From assembly GCF_041224425.1 (NCBI RefSeq), contig NZ_JBGFGL010000067.1, positions 149,466-213,465 of the forward strand: a stretch of DNA of 64,000 nt, in the 5' to 3' direction. Every line of letters begins with the position of its first letter. Positions within the stretch are counted from its first letter, which is position 1. Position numbers and translations under genes: made by a program. Origin of the DNA: Psychroserpens sp041224425 (GTDB lineage: Bacteria; Bacteroidota; Bacteroidia; Flavobacteriales; Flavobacteriaceae). Under the pieces are notes generated by a model, which saw only the letters and a program-made list of their open reading frames with translations, was not told where the DNA came from and did no database searches. Positions 53,001 through 61,141 of the stretch are shown in pieces.

Positions 53001-53827
53001 ATTTGATTCACAATTATAAGATTAAGGAAAATGATCTTCAAGGTTCTTTACGTCGTGAGAAGTTTACCATTTCTGTTGGTGATGAGTTACCATCAGGAAT
53101 TATCAAATTGGCTAAAGTATACGTTGCTAAAAAACGTAAACTTAAAGTTGGTGATAAAATGGCTGGACGTCACGGTAATAAAGGTATTGTGGCACGTATC
53201 GTTCGTCAGGAAGATATGCCATTCCTTGAAGATGGAACACCTGTTGATATCGTATTGAATCCACTTGGTGTACCATCTCGTATGAACATCGGACAGATTT
53301 ATGAAACAGTTCTTGGTTGGGCTGGACAAAAATTAGGTCGTACCTATGCGACGCCTATTTTTGACGGTGCAACTCTCGATCAAATCAATGAATTTACTGA
53401 TGAAGCTGGTGTGCCAAGATTTGGTCATACTTACCTTTACGATGGTGGAACAGGAGATCGTTTCGATCAAGCGGCTACCGTTGGTGTGATCTATATGATT
53501 AAACTAGGTCATATGATTGACGATAAGATGCACGCACGTTCTATTGGTCCTTACTCATTGATTACACAGCAGCCTCTTGGTGGTAAAGCACAGTTTGGTG
53601 GTCAGCGTTTTGGTGAGATGGAGGTTTGGGCGCTTGAGGCTTATGGTGCTTCAAGTACACTGCGTGAAATCTTAACCGTGAAGTCTGACGATGTGATAGG
53701 TAGAGCTAAAACTTACGAAGCTATCGTAAAAGGAGAGCCAATGCCAGAGCCAGGACTACCTGAATCTTTCAATGTATTAATGCACGAATTGAAGGGCTTA
53801 GGATTAGATATTAGATTAGAAGAATAA
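50015..53827 (+). CDS. rpoB: RNA polymerase beta subunit
   Basis: A 1270-residue RpoB, the expected length for Bacteroidota. Clear landmarks are the rifampicin region ([40 protein letters not shown]), [30 protein letters not shown] at 1046-1057 and [20 protein letters not shown] near the C-terminus. It forms the catalytic core with RpoC. It is 65 bp upstream of rpoC. Confidence 0.99.
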   Translation: [1270 protein letters not shown]

Positions 53828-53840
53828 AATAAAAGGGGAA

Positions 53841-53868
53841 TCCATTCGGCCGTTAAAAGTCGAATGGA
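53841..53868 (+). other. RNA hairpin between rpoB and rpoC
   Basis: Perfect 8-bp stem TCCATTCG (53841-53848) / CGAATGGA (53861-53868) with a 12-nt loop and no T-run. Likely an RNA stability or processing element, or a weak pause site. Confidence 0.6.
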
Positions 53869-53892
53869 TAAACTATAGACTATAAAGTTATT

Positions 53893-56800
53893 ATGGCTAG
53901 AAGACAAGATAAGAATACAGTACAGAGATTTAATAAAATCTCCATTGGTTTAGCATCTCCAGAGTCTGTTTTGGCAGCATCACGTGGTGAGGTTTTAAAA
54001 CCGGAAACTATTAATTATCGAACACATAAACCAGAACGTGATGGTTTATTCTGTGAGCGTATTTTTGGTCCTGTTAAGGATTTTGAATGTGCTTGTGGTA
54101 AATATAAAAGAATTCGCTACAAAGGTATCGTTTGTGACCGATGTGGTGTTGAGGTAACTGAAAAGAAAGTACGTCGTGACCGTGTTGGGCATATCAACTT
54201 AGTTGTGCCTGTTGCTCACATCTGGTATTTCCGTTCATTACCAAATAAAATTGGATATTTATTAGGATTGCCTTCCAAGCGTTTGGATATGATTATCTAT
54301 TACGAACGTTATGTGGTAATTCAACCTGGTGAAGCTAAAAATGCGGAAGGTGAACCATTACAGAAAATGGACTTCCTTACTGAGGAAGAATACCTAAATA
54401 TCCTTGAAACCCTTCCGAAGGAAAATCAATATTTAGAAGATTCTGACCCTAACAAGTTTATCGCTAAAATGGGAGCAGAGTGTCTTATTGAATTGTTATC
54501 GCGAATCGATTTAGATCAACTTTCTTATGAATTGCGCCACAAGGCCAATACAGAAACGTCAAAGCAACGTAAAACGGAAGCTTTAAAGCGTCTTCAAGTG
54601 GTTGAAGCTTTTAGAGAGTCAAACGAAAACCGTGAGAATAAGCCAGAATGGATGATCATGAAGGCGATTCCAATCATTCCACCAGAATTAAGACCTTTGG
54701 TGCCTCTTGATGGTGGCCGTTTCGCAACATCCGATTTGAATGATTTATACCGCCGTGTTATTATCCGTAATAACCGTTTGAAGCGTTTGGTTGAAATCAA
54801 AGCACCAGAAGTAATCTTACGTAACGAAAAGCGTATGCTACAAGAGTCTGTAGATTCGTTATTCGATAACACACGTAAGGCTTCTGCAGTAAAGACCGAT
54901 TCTAACCGTCCGTTGAAATCACTTTCAGATTCATTAAAAGGTAAGCAAGGTCGTTTCCGTCAAAACCTTTTAGGTAAGCGTGTCGATTATTCAGCACGTT
55001 CGGTTATCGTCGTTGGACCAGAATTAAAATTATTTGAATGTGGATTGCCAAAAAATATGGCAGCTGAACTTTACAAACCTTTCATCATCAGAAAACTGAT
55101 AGAAAGAGGTATTGTTAAAACAGTAAAATCTGCAAAGAAAATCATAGATAGAAAAGAGCCTGTTGTTTGGGATATCTTAGAAAATGTTCTTAAAGGACAT
55201 CCAGTATTACTAAACCGTGCTCCTACATTACACAGATTGGGTATCCAAGCCTTCCAACCTAAATTGATTGAAGGTAAGGCAATCCAGTTGCATCCATTGG
55301 TATGTACGGCTTTTAACGCCGATTTCGATGGTGACCAGATGGCTGTGCATTTACCACTTGGACCTGAGGCTATTTTGGAAGCTCAGTTATTGATGTTAGC
55401 ATCACATAACATTTTGAATCCAGCGAATGGTTCTCCTGTAACGGTTCCTTCTCAGGATATGGTACTTGGTTTATACTATATGACCAAGCATAGAAGATCT
55501 ACTGAAGAGGTGCCTGTGAAAGGCGAAGGGCTAGTATTTTATTCTCCAGAGGAAGTAACTATTGCTTACAATGAGAAGAAAGTTGACTTGAATGCTGGAA
55601 TTAAAGTAAGAGTAAAAGATTTTAATGAAGAAGGAGAATTAACAACGCAGTTAATTGAAACCACTGTCGGACGTGTACTTTTCAATGAAAAAGTACCTGA
55701 AGCTGCAGGTTACATTAATGAGGTTTTGACTAAAAAGTCATTAAGAGACACTATTGGAAACATCCTAAAAGTTACTAGTGTTCCTGAAACTGCTGAATTC
55801 CTTGATGAAATCAAGACCTTAGGTTATAAGTTTGCATTCCAAGGTGGATTGTCATTCAGTTTAGGTGATATTATCATTCCTGCTGAAAAACAAACCATGA
55901 TCGACAAAGCAAATGGCTTGGTTGATGGAATTATGGCCAACTATAACATGGGATTGATTACCAATAACGAACGTTACAACCAGGTAATTGATATTTGGAC
56001 TTCTACCAATGCTGAATTGACAGAATTGTCTATGAAGCGTATCCGTGAAGATCAACAAGGATTCAACTCGGTGTATATGATGCTTGATTCTGGAGCTCGT
56101 GGATCGAAAGAACAAATCCGTCAGTTGACAGGTATGCGTGGATTGATGGCGAAACCTAAGAAATCTAATGCTGGAGGAGGTGAGATTATTGAAAACCCTA
56201 TCCTATCTAACTTTAAAGAAGGACTTTCAATTTTAGAATACTTTATCTCTACTCACGGTGCACGTAAAGGTCTTGCCGATACGGCTCTTAAAACAGCGGA
56301 TGCTGGTTATTTAACACGTCGTTTGGTTGATGTATCTCAAGATGTTATTATCTATAGTGAAGATTGTGGTACTTTAAGAGGTATCGAGGTTAGTCCATTG
56401 AAGAAAAATGAGGAAATCATTGAAAGCCTTGAGTCTAGAATTGTTGGTCGTACATCATTAAACGATGTTTATGACCCAATTACTGAAGAGCTTTTAGTTG
56501 AAGCTGGTGGTCATATTAATGATGTTATCGCTAAGCGAATTGATGTATCTGCTTTAGATACTATTGAAGTACGTTCGCCTTTGACTTGTGAAGCAAAACA
56601 AGGAATTTGTGCAAAATGTTACGGTAGAAATCTTGCCACTGGTAAAATGGTACAAAGAGGAGAAGCTGTTGGTGTTGTTGCTGCCCAATCTATTGGTGAG
56701 CCTGGAACTCAGTTGACACTTCGTACATTCCACGTAGGTGGTATTGCAGGAAACATTTCCGAAGAGAATAAATTAGTCGTTAAGTTTGACGGTATTGCTG

Positions 56801-58194
56801 AAATAGAAGACCTTAAAACAGTAAAAGGTACTGACAACGAAGGTAATAAAGTTGACGTGGTGATTTCTCGTACATCTGAATTGAAATTAGTAGATGCTAA
56901 AACAGGAATTACCTTAAGTACTAACAATATTCCTTACGGTTCCAATATTTTTGTGAAACCAGGAGATAAGGTGAAGAAAGGTGATGTGATTTGTCAATGG
57001 GATCCATACAACGGTGTGATTATTTCAGAATTTGCTGGTAAGGTGAAATATGAAAATATTGAACAAGGTATTACTTACCAAGTAGAAATAGATGAACAAA
57101 CAGGTTTCCAAGAAAAAGTAATTTCTGAATCTAGAAATAAGAAATTGATTCCTACACTTCACATTGAAGATGGAAAAGGTGAAACGATTCGTTCTTATAA
57201 CTTACCTGTTGGTGCACACTTGATGATTGACGATGGTGAGAAGATTAACGTTGGGAAGATTCTTGTGAAGATTCCTCGTAAATCTGCTAAAGCAGGTGAT
57301 ATTACTGGTGGTTTACCACGTGTAACAGAATTATTTGAAGCACGTAATCCATCAAATCCAGCTGTTGTTAGTGAAATCGATGGTGTGGTGTCTTTTGGAA
57401 AAATCAAGAGAGGTAACCGTGAAATCATTATCGAATCTAAATTAGGTGAGGTTAAGAAATACTTAGTGAAATTATCTAATCAAATCCTGGTTCAGGAAAA
57501 TGATTACGTTAAAGCTGGTATGCCACTTTCAGATGGATCAATCACGCCTAATGATATCTTAAACATCAAAGGACCTGCTGCTGTTCAGCAGTACTTAGTG
57601 AACGAGGTACAAGAAGTTTATCGTTTGCAAGGGGTTAAGATCAATGACAAGCACTTCGAGGTTGTTGTGAGACAAATGATGCGTAAGGTGAGAATCATTG
57701 ATTCAGGTGATACCGTATTCTTAGAAGATCAATTGGTGCATAAATCTGACTTTATTGAAGAAAACGATAAGATTTTCGGATTGAAAGTTGTTGAAGATGC
57801 TGGAGATTCACAAACGTTGAAACCAGGTCAGATACTTTCACCTAGAGATTTAAGAGATGAGAACTCTTTACTTAGAAGAGAGGATAAGGCTTTAGCTACT
57901 GCTAGAGATGCAAAACCAGCTACAGCAACTCCTATCTTACAAGGTATTACTAGAGCTTCACTTCAAACTAAATCATTTATTTCTGCTGCATCGTTCCAGG
58001 AAACGACTAAGGTACTTAACGAAGCTGCAGTTAATGGTAAGGTTGATGAACTCGAAGGATTGAAAGAAAATGTTATCGTCGGACATAGAATTCCAGCAGG
58101 AACTGGTGTTAGAGCTTACGACAACATTATTGTAGGTTCTAAAGAGGAATTTAATGAAATGATGAAGGCTAAAGAAGAAATGAACTACAACTAG
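53893..58194 (+). CDS. rpoC: RNA polymerase beta' subunit
   Basis: A 1433-residue RpoC. The N-terminal zinc site has C66, C68, C81 and C84 (ECACGKYKRIRYKGIVCDRC). The catalytic magnesium motif NADFDGDQMAVH has its Asp residues at 477, 479 and 481. The bridge helix and trigger loop follow, with the second zinc site around SPLTCEAKQGICAKCYGRNL. It is followed by a terminator hairpin. Confidence 0.99.
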   Translation: MARRQDKNTVQRFNKISIGLASPESVLAASRGEVLKPETINYRTHKPERDGLFCERIFGPVKDFECACGKYKRIRYKGIVCDRCGVEVTEKKVRRDRVGHINLVVPVAHIWYFRSLPNKIGYLLGLPSKRLDMIIYYERYVVIQPGEAKNAEGEPLQKMDFLTEEEYLNILETLPKENQYLEDSDPNKFIAKMGAECLIELLSRIDLDQLSYELRHKANTETSKQRKTEALKRLQVVEAFRESNENRENKPEWMIMKAIPIIPPELRPLVPLDGGRFATSDLNDLYRRVIIRNNRLKRLVEIKAPEVILRNEKRMLQESVDSLFDNTRKASAVKTDSNRPLKSLSDSLKGKQGRFRQNLLGKRVDYSARSVIVVGPELKLFECGLPKNMAAELYKPFIIRKLIERGIVKTVKSAKKIIDRKEPVVWDILENVLKGHPVLLNRAPTLHRLGIQAFQPKLIEGKAIQLHPLVCTAFNADFDGDQMAVHLPLGPEAILEAQLLMLASHNILNPANGSPVTVPSQDMVLGLYYMTKHRRSTEEVPVKGEGLVFYSPEEVTIAYNEKKVDLNAGIKVRVKDFNEEGELTTQLIETTVGRVLFNEKVPEAAGYINEVLTKKSLRDTIGNILKVTSVPETAEFLDEIKTLGYKFAFQGGLSFSLGDIIIPAEKQTMIDKANGLVDGIMANYNMGLITNNERYNQVIDIWTSTNAELTELSMKRIREDQQGFNSVYMMLDSGARGSKEQIRQLTGMRGLMAKPKKSNAGGGEIIENPILSNFKEGLSILEYFISTHGARKGLADTALKTADAGYLTRRLVDVSQDVIIYSEDCGTLRGIEVSPLKKNEEIIESLESRIVGRTSLNDVYDPITEELLVEAGGHINDVIAKRIDVSALDTIEVRSPLTCEAKQGICAKCYGRNLATGKMVQRGEAVGVVAAQSIGEPGTQLTLRTFHVGGIAGNISEENKLVVKFDGIAEIEDLKTVKGTDNEGNKVDVVISRTSELKLVDAKTGITLSTNNIPYGSNIFVKPGDKVKKGDVICQWDPYNGVIISEFAGKVKYENIEQGITYQVEIDEQTGFQEKVISESRNKKLIPTLHIEDGKGETIRSYNLPVGAHLMIDDGEKINVGKILVKIPRKSAKAGDITGGLPRVTELFEARNPSNPAVVSEIDGVVSFGKIKRGNREIIIESKLGEVKKYLVKLSNQILVQENDYVKAGMPLSDGSITPNDILNIKGPAAVQQYLVNEVQEVYRLQGVKINDKHFEVVVRQMMRKVRIIDSGDTVFLEDQLVHKSDFIEENDKIFGLKVVEDAGDSQTLKPGQILSPRDLRDENSLLRREDKALATARDAKPATATPILQGITRASLQTKSFISAASFQETTKVLNEAAVNGKVDELEGLKENVIVGHRIPAGTGVRAYDNIIVGSKEEFNEMMKAKEEMNYN

Positions 58195-58251
58195 TATTTC
58201 TTTTAGGCATTGAAACATAAGTACCAACGAACGTTGGAACTTCTAGAATTA

Positions 58252-58287
58252 TTAAAGTCCTGCTGGTTCAGTAGGACTTTAATTTTA
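58252..58287 (+). terminator. Intrinsic terminator after rpoC
   Basis: Perfect 10-bp stem TTAAAGTCCT (58252-58261) / AGGACTTTAA (58273-58282) with an 11-nt loop and a following TTTTA. It ends the rpl-rpo operon or reduces read-through into the DUF3467 gene 25 bp further on. Confidence 0.75.
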
Positions 58288-58311
58288 TAATATTATTTAA
58301 AACTATAAATT

Positions 58312-58626
58312 ATGGCTGAAGACAATAAAAACAAAAAACAAGGTATCAATATAGAATTAGACGAAAAGGTAGCAGAAGGGACCTATTCAAACCTTGCAAT
58401 TATCAACCACTCTGTATCAGAATTTGTCATTGATTTTGTAAGCATTATGCCTGGAACTCCAAAGAGCAAAGTGAAATCTAGAATCATTTTAACGCCTCAA
58501 CATGCTAAAAGACTATTGAAGGCATTAGGAGATAACATCAGCAGGTTTGAAGCTGCTCATGGTGAAATCAAAGATTATGAAAAAGCGCCTATTCCGTTGA
58601 ATTTTGGACCTACAGGACAAGCATAA
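58312..58626 (+). CDS. DUF3467 domain protein
   Basis: A 104-residue DUF3467 protein (INIELDEKVAEGTYSNLAII, FVIDFVSIMPGTPKSKVKSR, ILTPQHAKRLLKALGDNI). The family is small, widespread and of unknown function. Here it follows rpoC. The last 16 codons are repeated in degenerate form about 50 bp downstream. Confidence 0.93.
   Translation: MAEDNKNKKQGINIELDEKVAEGTYSNLAIINHSVSEFVIDFVSIMPGTPKSKVKSRIILTPQHAKRLLKALGDNISRFEAAHGEIKDYEKAPIPLNFGPTGQA
58579..58626 (+). repeat. Intact copy of a partial direct repeat (tail of the DUF3467 gene)
   Basis: These 48 bp encode the last residues and stop of the DUF3467 protein (EKAPIPLNFGPTGQA). A near-identical stretch lies at 58677-58723; the two share 21 consecutive identical bases in the middle. 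Confidence 0.85.
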
Positions 58627-58676
58627 TTTTAGGTTTTAAAAGGAATAGTTTTTAACTTTTTCAAAATATGCCTTTA

Positions 58677-58723
58677 GAAAAACGCCAATTCCGTTGAATT
58701 TTGGACCTACAGGTCAGGCTTAA
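58677..58723 (+). pseudogene. Degenerate second copy of the DUF3467 gene tail
   Basis: 47 bp that match 58579-58626 with one deleted base and a few substitutions, including the same terminal stop. It still reads as PIPLNFGPTGQA plus stop in one frame, but no upstream coding part exists. It is a leftover of a tandem duplication or of a replaced gene end, and it is directly followed by the terminator at 58730. Confidence 0.8.
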
Positions 58724-58729
58724 AAATAG

Positions 58730-58765
58730 AATCCCTTTTGAAAACTCGTTTCAAAAGGGATTTTT
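58730..58765 (+). terminator. Intrinsic terminator after the DUF3467 gene
   Basis: Perfect 14-bp stem AATCCCTTTTGAAA (58730-58743) / TTTCAAAAGGGATT (58749-58762) with a 5-nt loop and T tail. A near-symmetric A/T flank lets it also work for the minus-strand Fe-S gene that ends at 58784. Confidence 0.9.
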
Positions 58766-58783
58766 GCAATTCAGTATCTATAG

Positions 58784-59014
58784 TTAAGCGACTTCTTTTT
58801 TATTGATGTGGTATTGTAAAGCACCAGAAGGACACTTTCTTATTTGGGACATTATTTCATCTGTTGTAGCACCTTCTAAGTCTATCCAAGGGATTACTGA
58901 TTGGCGAAATACATTCGACAGCTCTAAAGCACATCGTTCTGCGTTAATACATTGACAGGGATTGTAGGTTACAGTAATATCGCTATTACTGAAAACGTGC
59001 GGATTCGTTTTCAT
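58784..59014 (-). CDS. Small (4Fe-4S) mono-cluster protein (Fer4_19 type)
   Basis: A 76-residue Fe-S protein with C20, C22, C28 (YNPCQCINAERCALEL) and C61 (RKCPSGAL), the spacing of the mono-cluster divergent [4Fe-4S] (DUF1271/Fer4_19) family. It probably carries electrons or has a sensory role; no partner is evident. The upstream gap contains several TCG half-sites and a dyad at 59080-59108. Confidence 0.88.
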   Translation of the reverse strand: MKTNPHVFSNSDITVTYNPCQCINAERCALELSNVFRQSVIPWIDLEGATTDEIMSQIRKCPSGALQYHINKKEVA

Positions 59015-59079
59015 AAGTAGATCAATTTGGGGTTAATCGTATTTTAAATGTAATTACTATAACGATTTAGGATTAAAAA

Positions 59080-59108
59080 AATCGACAAAACGTATTATTT
59101 TATCGATT
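59080..59108. promoter_or_regulatory. Dyad AATCGA-17 nt-TCGATT upstream of the Fe-S gene
   Basis: A 6-bp perfect inverted repeat with a 17-nt spacer that begins CAAAA and ends TTTTA, centred about 80 bp upstream of the start at 59014. A closely similar dyad (same 17-nt spacing, spacer also starting CAAAA) is at 60910-60936. Candidate operator for one regulator. Confidence 0.35.
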
Positions 59109-59151
59109 AAATACATATTTTTAATTGTCTTATCGATGAATGACATCTATT

Positions 59152-60741
59152 TTAATCAAATTCTGAAGTAAAATGTAGCGTAATATTTGGATATTTCTGT
59201 TGAGTCATTTGTAAAGAAAATGCCGAATCTGCCAAGAATACTAATTGTTCATGCTTGTCCTTAGCCAAAAATCGTTGTTTAACTCTCAAGAATTCTTTAA
59301 ACTCTTCACTTTTTGGATCTTTAGGATCTACCCAACAAGCTTTGTAAACATTTAAGTTTTCATAGGTGCATTTTGCACCATATTCATGCTCAAGTCGGTA
59401 TTGAATAACTTCATATTGAAGGGCTCCAACGGTACCAATCACTTTTCTGCCATTGAGTTCGAGAGTAAATAACTGGGCTACACCTTCATCCATCAATTGA
59501 TCAATACCCTTGTAAAGTTGTTTTGATTTCATCGGATCGGCATTATTGATATATCTAAAATGCTCTGGTGAGAAACTTGGAATCCCTTTGTAATTCAATA
59601 CTTCGCCTTCAGTTAAAGTGTCTCCAATCTTAAAATTTCCAGTGTCCTGTAGTCCAACAATATCACCAGGATACGAAATATCTACAATTTCTTTTTTCTC
59701 GGCAAAAAAAGCATTCGGACTTGAGAATTTCATTTTTTTATCATGCCGAACATGCAAATAAGGCGTATTCCTTTTAAACTCACCTGAAACAATTTTGATA
59801 AAAGCCAATCGATTTCTGTGGTTAGGATCCATATTGGCATGAATCTTAAAAACAAATCCTGTAAAGTCTTTTTCTTCAGGCTTAACTAAACGCTCTTCAC
59901 TTCTCTTAGGTCGAGGCTTTGGAGCAATCTCGACAAAACAATCCAATAATTCTCGAACACCAAAATTGTTCAAGGCTGAACCAAAAAATACAGGTTGCAG
60001 ATCACCGTTAAGGTACTCTTCTTTATCAAAACTTGGATAAATACCTTCCACCAATTCAATTTCATCCCTTAAGGTTTGTGCAGATTTTTCTCCCACAAGG
60101 CGATCTAGTTCTGAAGAGCTTAAATCATTTATTTCAATGGTTTCCTCTATATCTTTTCGGCTATCTCCACTGAAAAGATTGATGTTTCTTTCCCAGATAT
60201 TATAAATACCTTTAAAATCATATCCCATTCCAATAGGAAAACTAAGTGGTGTGACTTTTAATCCTAATTTTTGTTCAATTTCATCGAGAAGATCAAAAGC
60301 ATCCTTTCCTTCGCGATCTAGTTTATTAATAAAAACAATCATTGGAATATTCCGCATTCTACAAACTTCAACTAATTTTTCGGTTTGTTCCTCAACCCCT
60401 TTAGCGACGTCTATAACAACAATAACACTATCTACGGCAGTAAGTGTTCTAAACGTATCTTCGGCAAAATCCTTATGTCCAGGTGTATCAAGAATATTAA
60501 TTTTTATCCCATCGTACTCAAAAGCAAGTACTGATGTAGCCACAGAAATTCCCCTTTGACGCTCAATTTCCATAAAATCACTGGTTGCGCCTTTTTTGAT
60601 TTTATTGCTTTTAACTGCACCAGCCTCTTGAATAGCACCACCGAAAAGAAGTAATTTTTCGGTTAATGTGGTTTTACCTGCATCTGGATGGGAAATAATT
60701 CCAAATGTTCGTCGTCTATTGATTTCTTTAATAAAGCTCAT
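59152..60741 (-). CDS. prfC: Peptide chain release factor 3
   Basis: A 529-residue RF3 GTPase that recycles RF1/RF2 from the ribosome. The P-loop is SHPDAGKT (17-24), with the switch regions RGISVATSVLAFEYDG and DTPGHKDFAEDT and the G4 motif NKLDREGKD. The RF3-specific C-terminus has GVAQLFTLELNGRKVIGTVG. A longer frame starts with TTG at 60762, but that codon is part of the -7 promoter element TATATTTG, so the start is ATG at 60741 (MSFIKEINRRRTFG). Confidence 0.96.
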   Translation of the reverse strand: MSFIKEINRRRTFGIISHPDAGKTTLTEKLLLFGGAIQEAGAVKSNKIKKGATSDFMEIERQRGISVATSVLAFEYDGIKINILDTPGHKDFAEDTFRTLTAVDSVIVVIDVAKGVEEQTEKLVEVCRMRNIPMIVFINKLDREGKDAFDLLDEIEQKLGLKVTPLSFPIGMGYDFKGIYNIWERNINLFSGDSRKDIEETIEINDLSSSELDRLVGEKSAQTLRDEIELVEGIYPSFDKEEYLNGDLQPVFFGSALNNFGVRELLDCFVEIAPKPRPKRSEERLVKPEEKDFTGFVFKIHANMDPNHRNRLAFIKIVSGEFKRNTPYLHVRHDKKMKFSSPNAFFAEKKEIVDISYPGDIVGLQDTGNFKIGDTLTEGEVLNYKGIPSFSPEHFRYINNADPMKSKQLYKGIDQLMDEGVAQLFTLELNGRKVIGTVGALQYEVIQYRLEHEYGAKCTYENLNVYKACWVDPKDPKSEEFKEFLRVKQRFLAKDKHEQLVFLADSAFSLQMTQQKYPNITLHFTSEFD

Positions 60742-60759
60742 AGTCATTTTTAATCGTTG

Positions 60760-60767
60760 CAAATATA
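60760..60767 (-). promoter_or_regulatory. -7 element of the prfC promoter
   Basis: On the minus strand this reads TATATTTG, a perfect Bacteroidota -7 element, 18 bp before the ATG at 60741. No clear -33 TTG was found at standard spacing. Confidence 0.55.
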
Positions 60768-60909
60768 AATCTTATTAATAGATTAAAACTTAAAACAGCC
60801 TTTTATCGTAGGTATAATTGATGCAATCTTTTAAAAACCATCTATGGATTTGTTCAAATAGGAATAATGAAATAGCGATTTTAAGAAAATTACTGAAATT
60901 GTACTTTTA

Positions 60910-60936
60910 ACCGACAAAAACACTAGTTTAATCGGT
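60910..60936. promoter_or_regulatory. Dyad ACCGA-17 nt-TCGGT between prfC and the large surface protein gene
   Basis: A 5-bp inverted repeat with a 17-nt spacer starting CAAAA and ending TTTAA, upstream of the adhesin promoter at about 60961-60987. Its spacing and spacer edges match the dyad at 59080-59108. Confidence 0.35.
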
Positions 60937-60960
60937 AAAATAAATGTTAATTTTTATGGT

Positions 60961-60987
60961 TTGTTGATTGCATAATTGTTACATTTG
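60961..60987 (+). promoter_or_regulatory. Promoter of the large surface protein gene
   Basis: TTG (60961-60963) and TACATTTG (60980-60987), 16 nt apart, fit the Bacteroidota promoter pattern. The start codon is about 155 bp downstream, so the mRNA has a long leader. The rest of the 400-bp gap between prfC and this gene holds the dyad at 60910, the prfC promoter and the leader hairpins. Confidence 0.6.
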
Positions 60988-61025
60988 AATCAGATTAATA
61001 GCACTAACATTGAACCTACAAACAC

Positions 61026-61076
61026 AAACAGTAAGTCTGTTTCATACATTTTTGTGTATGAATCATGGCTTTTTTT
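61026..61076 (+). promoter_or_regulatory. Double hairpin plus T-run in the mRNA leader (attenuator-like)
   Basis: Hairpin 1 is AAACAG (61026-61031) / CTGTTT (61037-61042). Hairpin 2 is the perfect 8-bp stem TTCATACA (61041-61048) / TGTATGAA (61055-61062). They share two bases, so they exclude each other in part, and a run of seven T (61070-61076) follows. This lies between the promoter and the ORF, as in a transcription attenuator. Confidence 0.45.
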
Positions 61077-61141
61077 GTTTTTAGATAGTTTCTCTTTGGT
61101 GTTTCAATTAATAGAAGAATAATAAATTTATATAAGATTTT

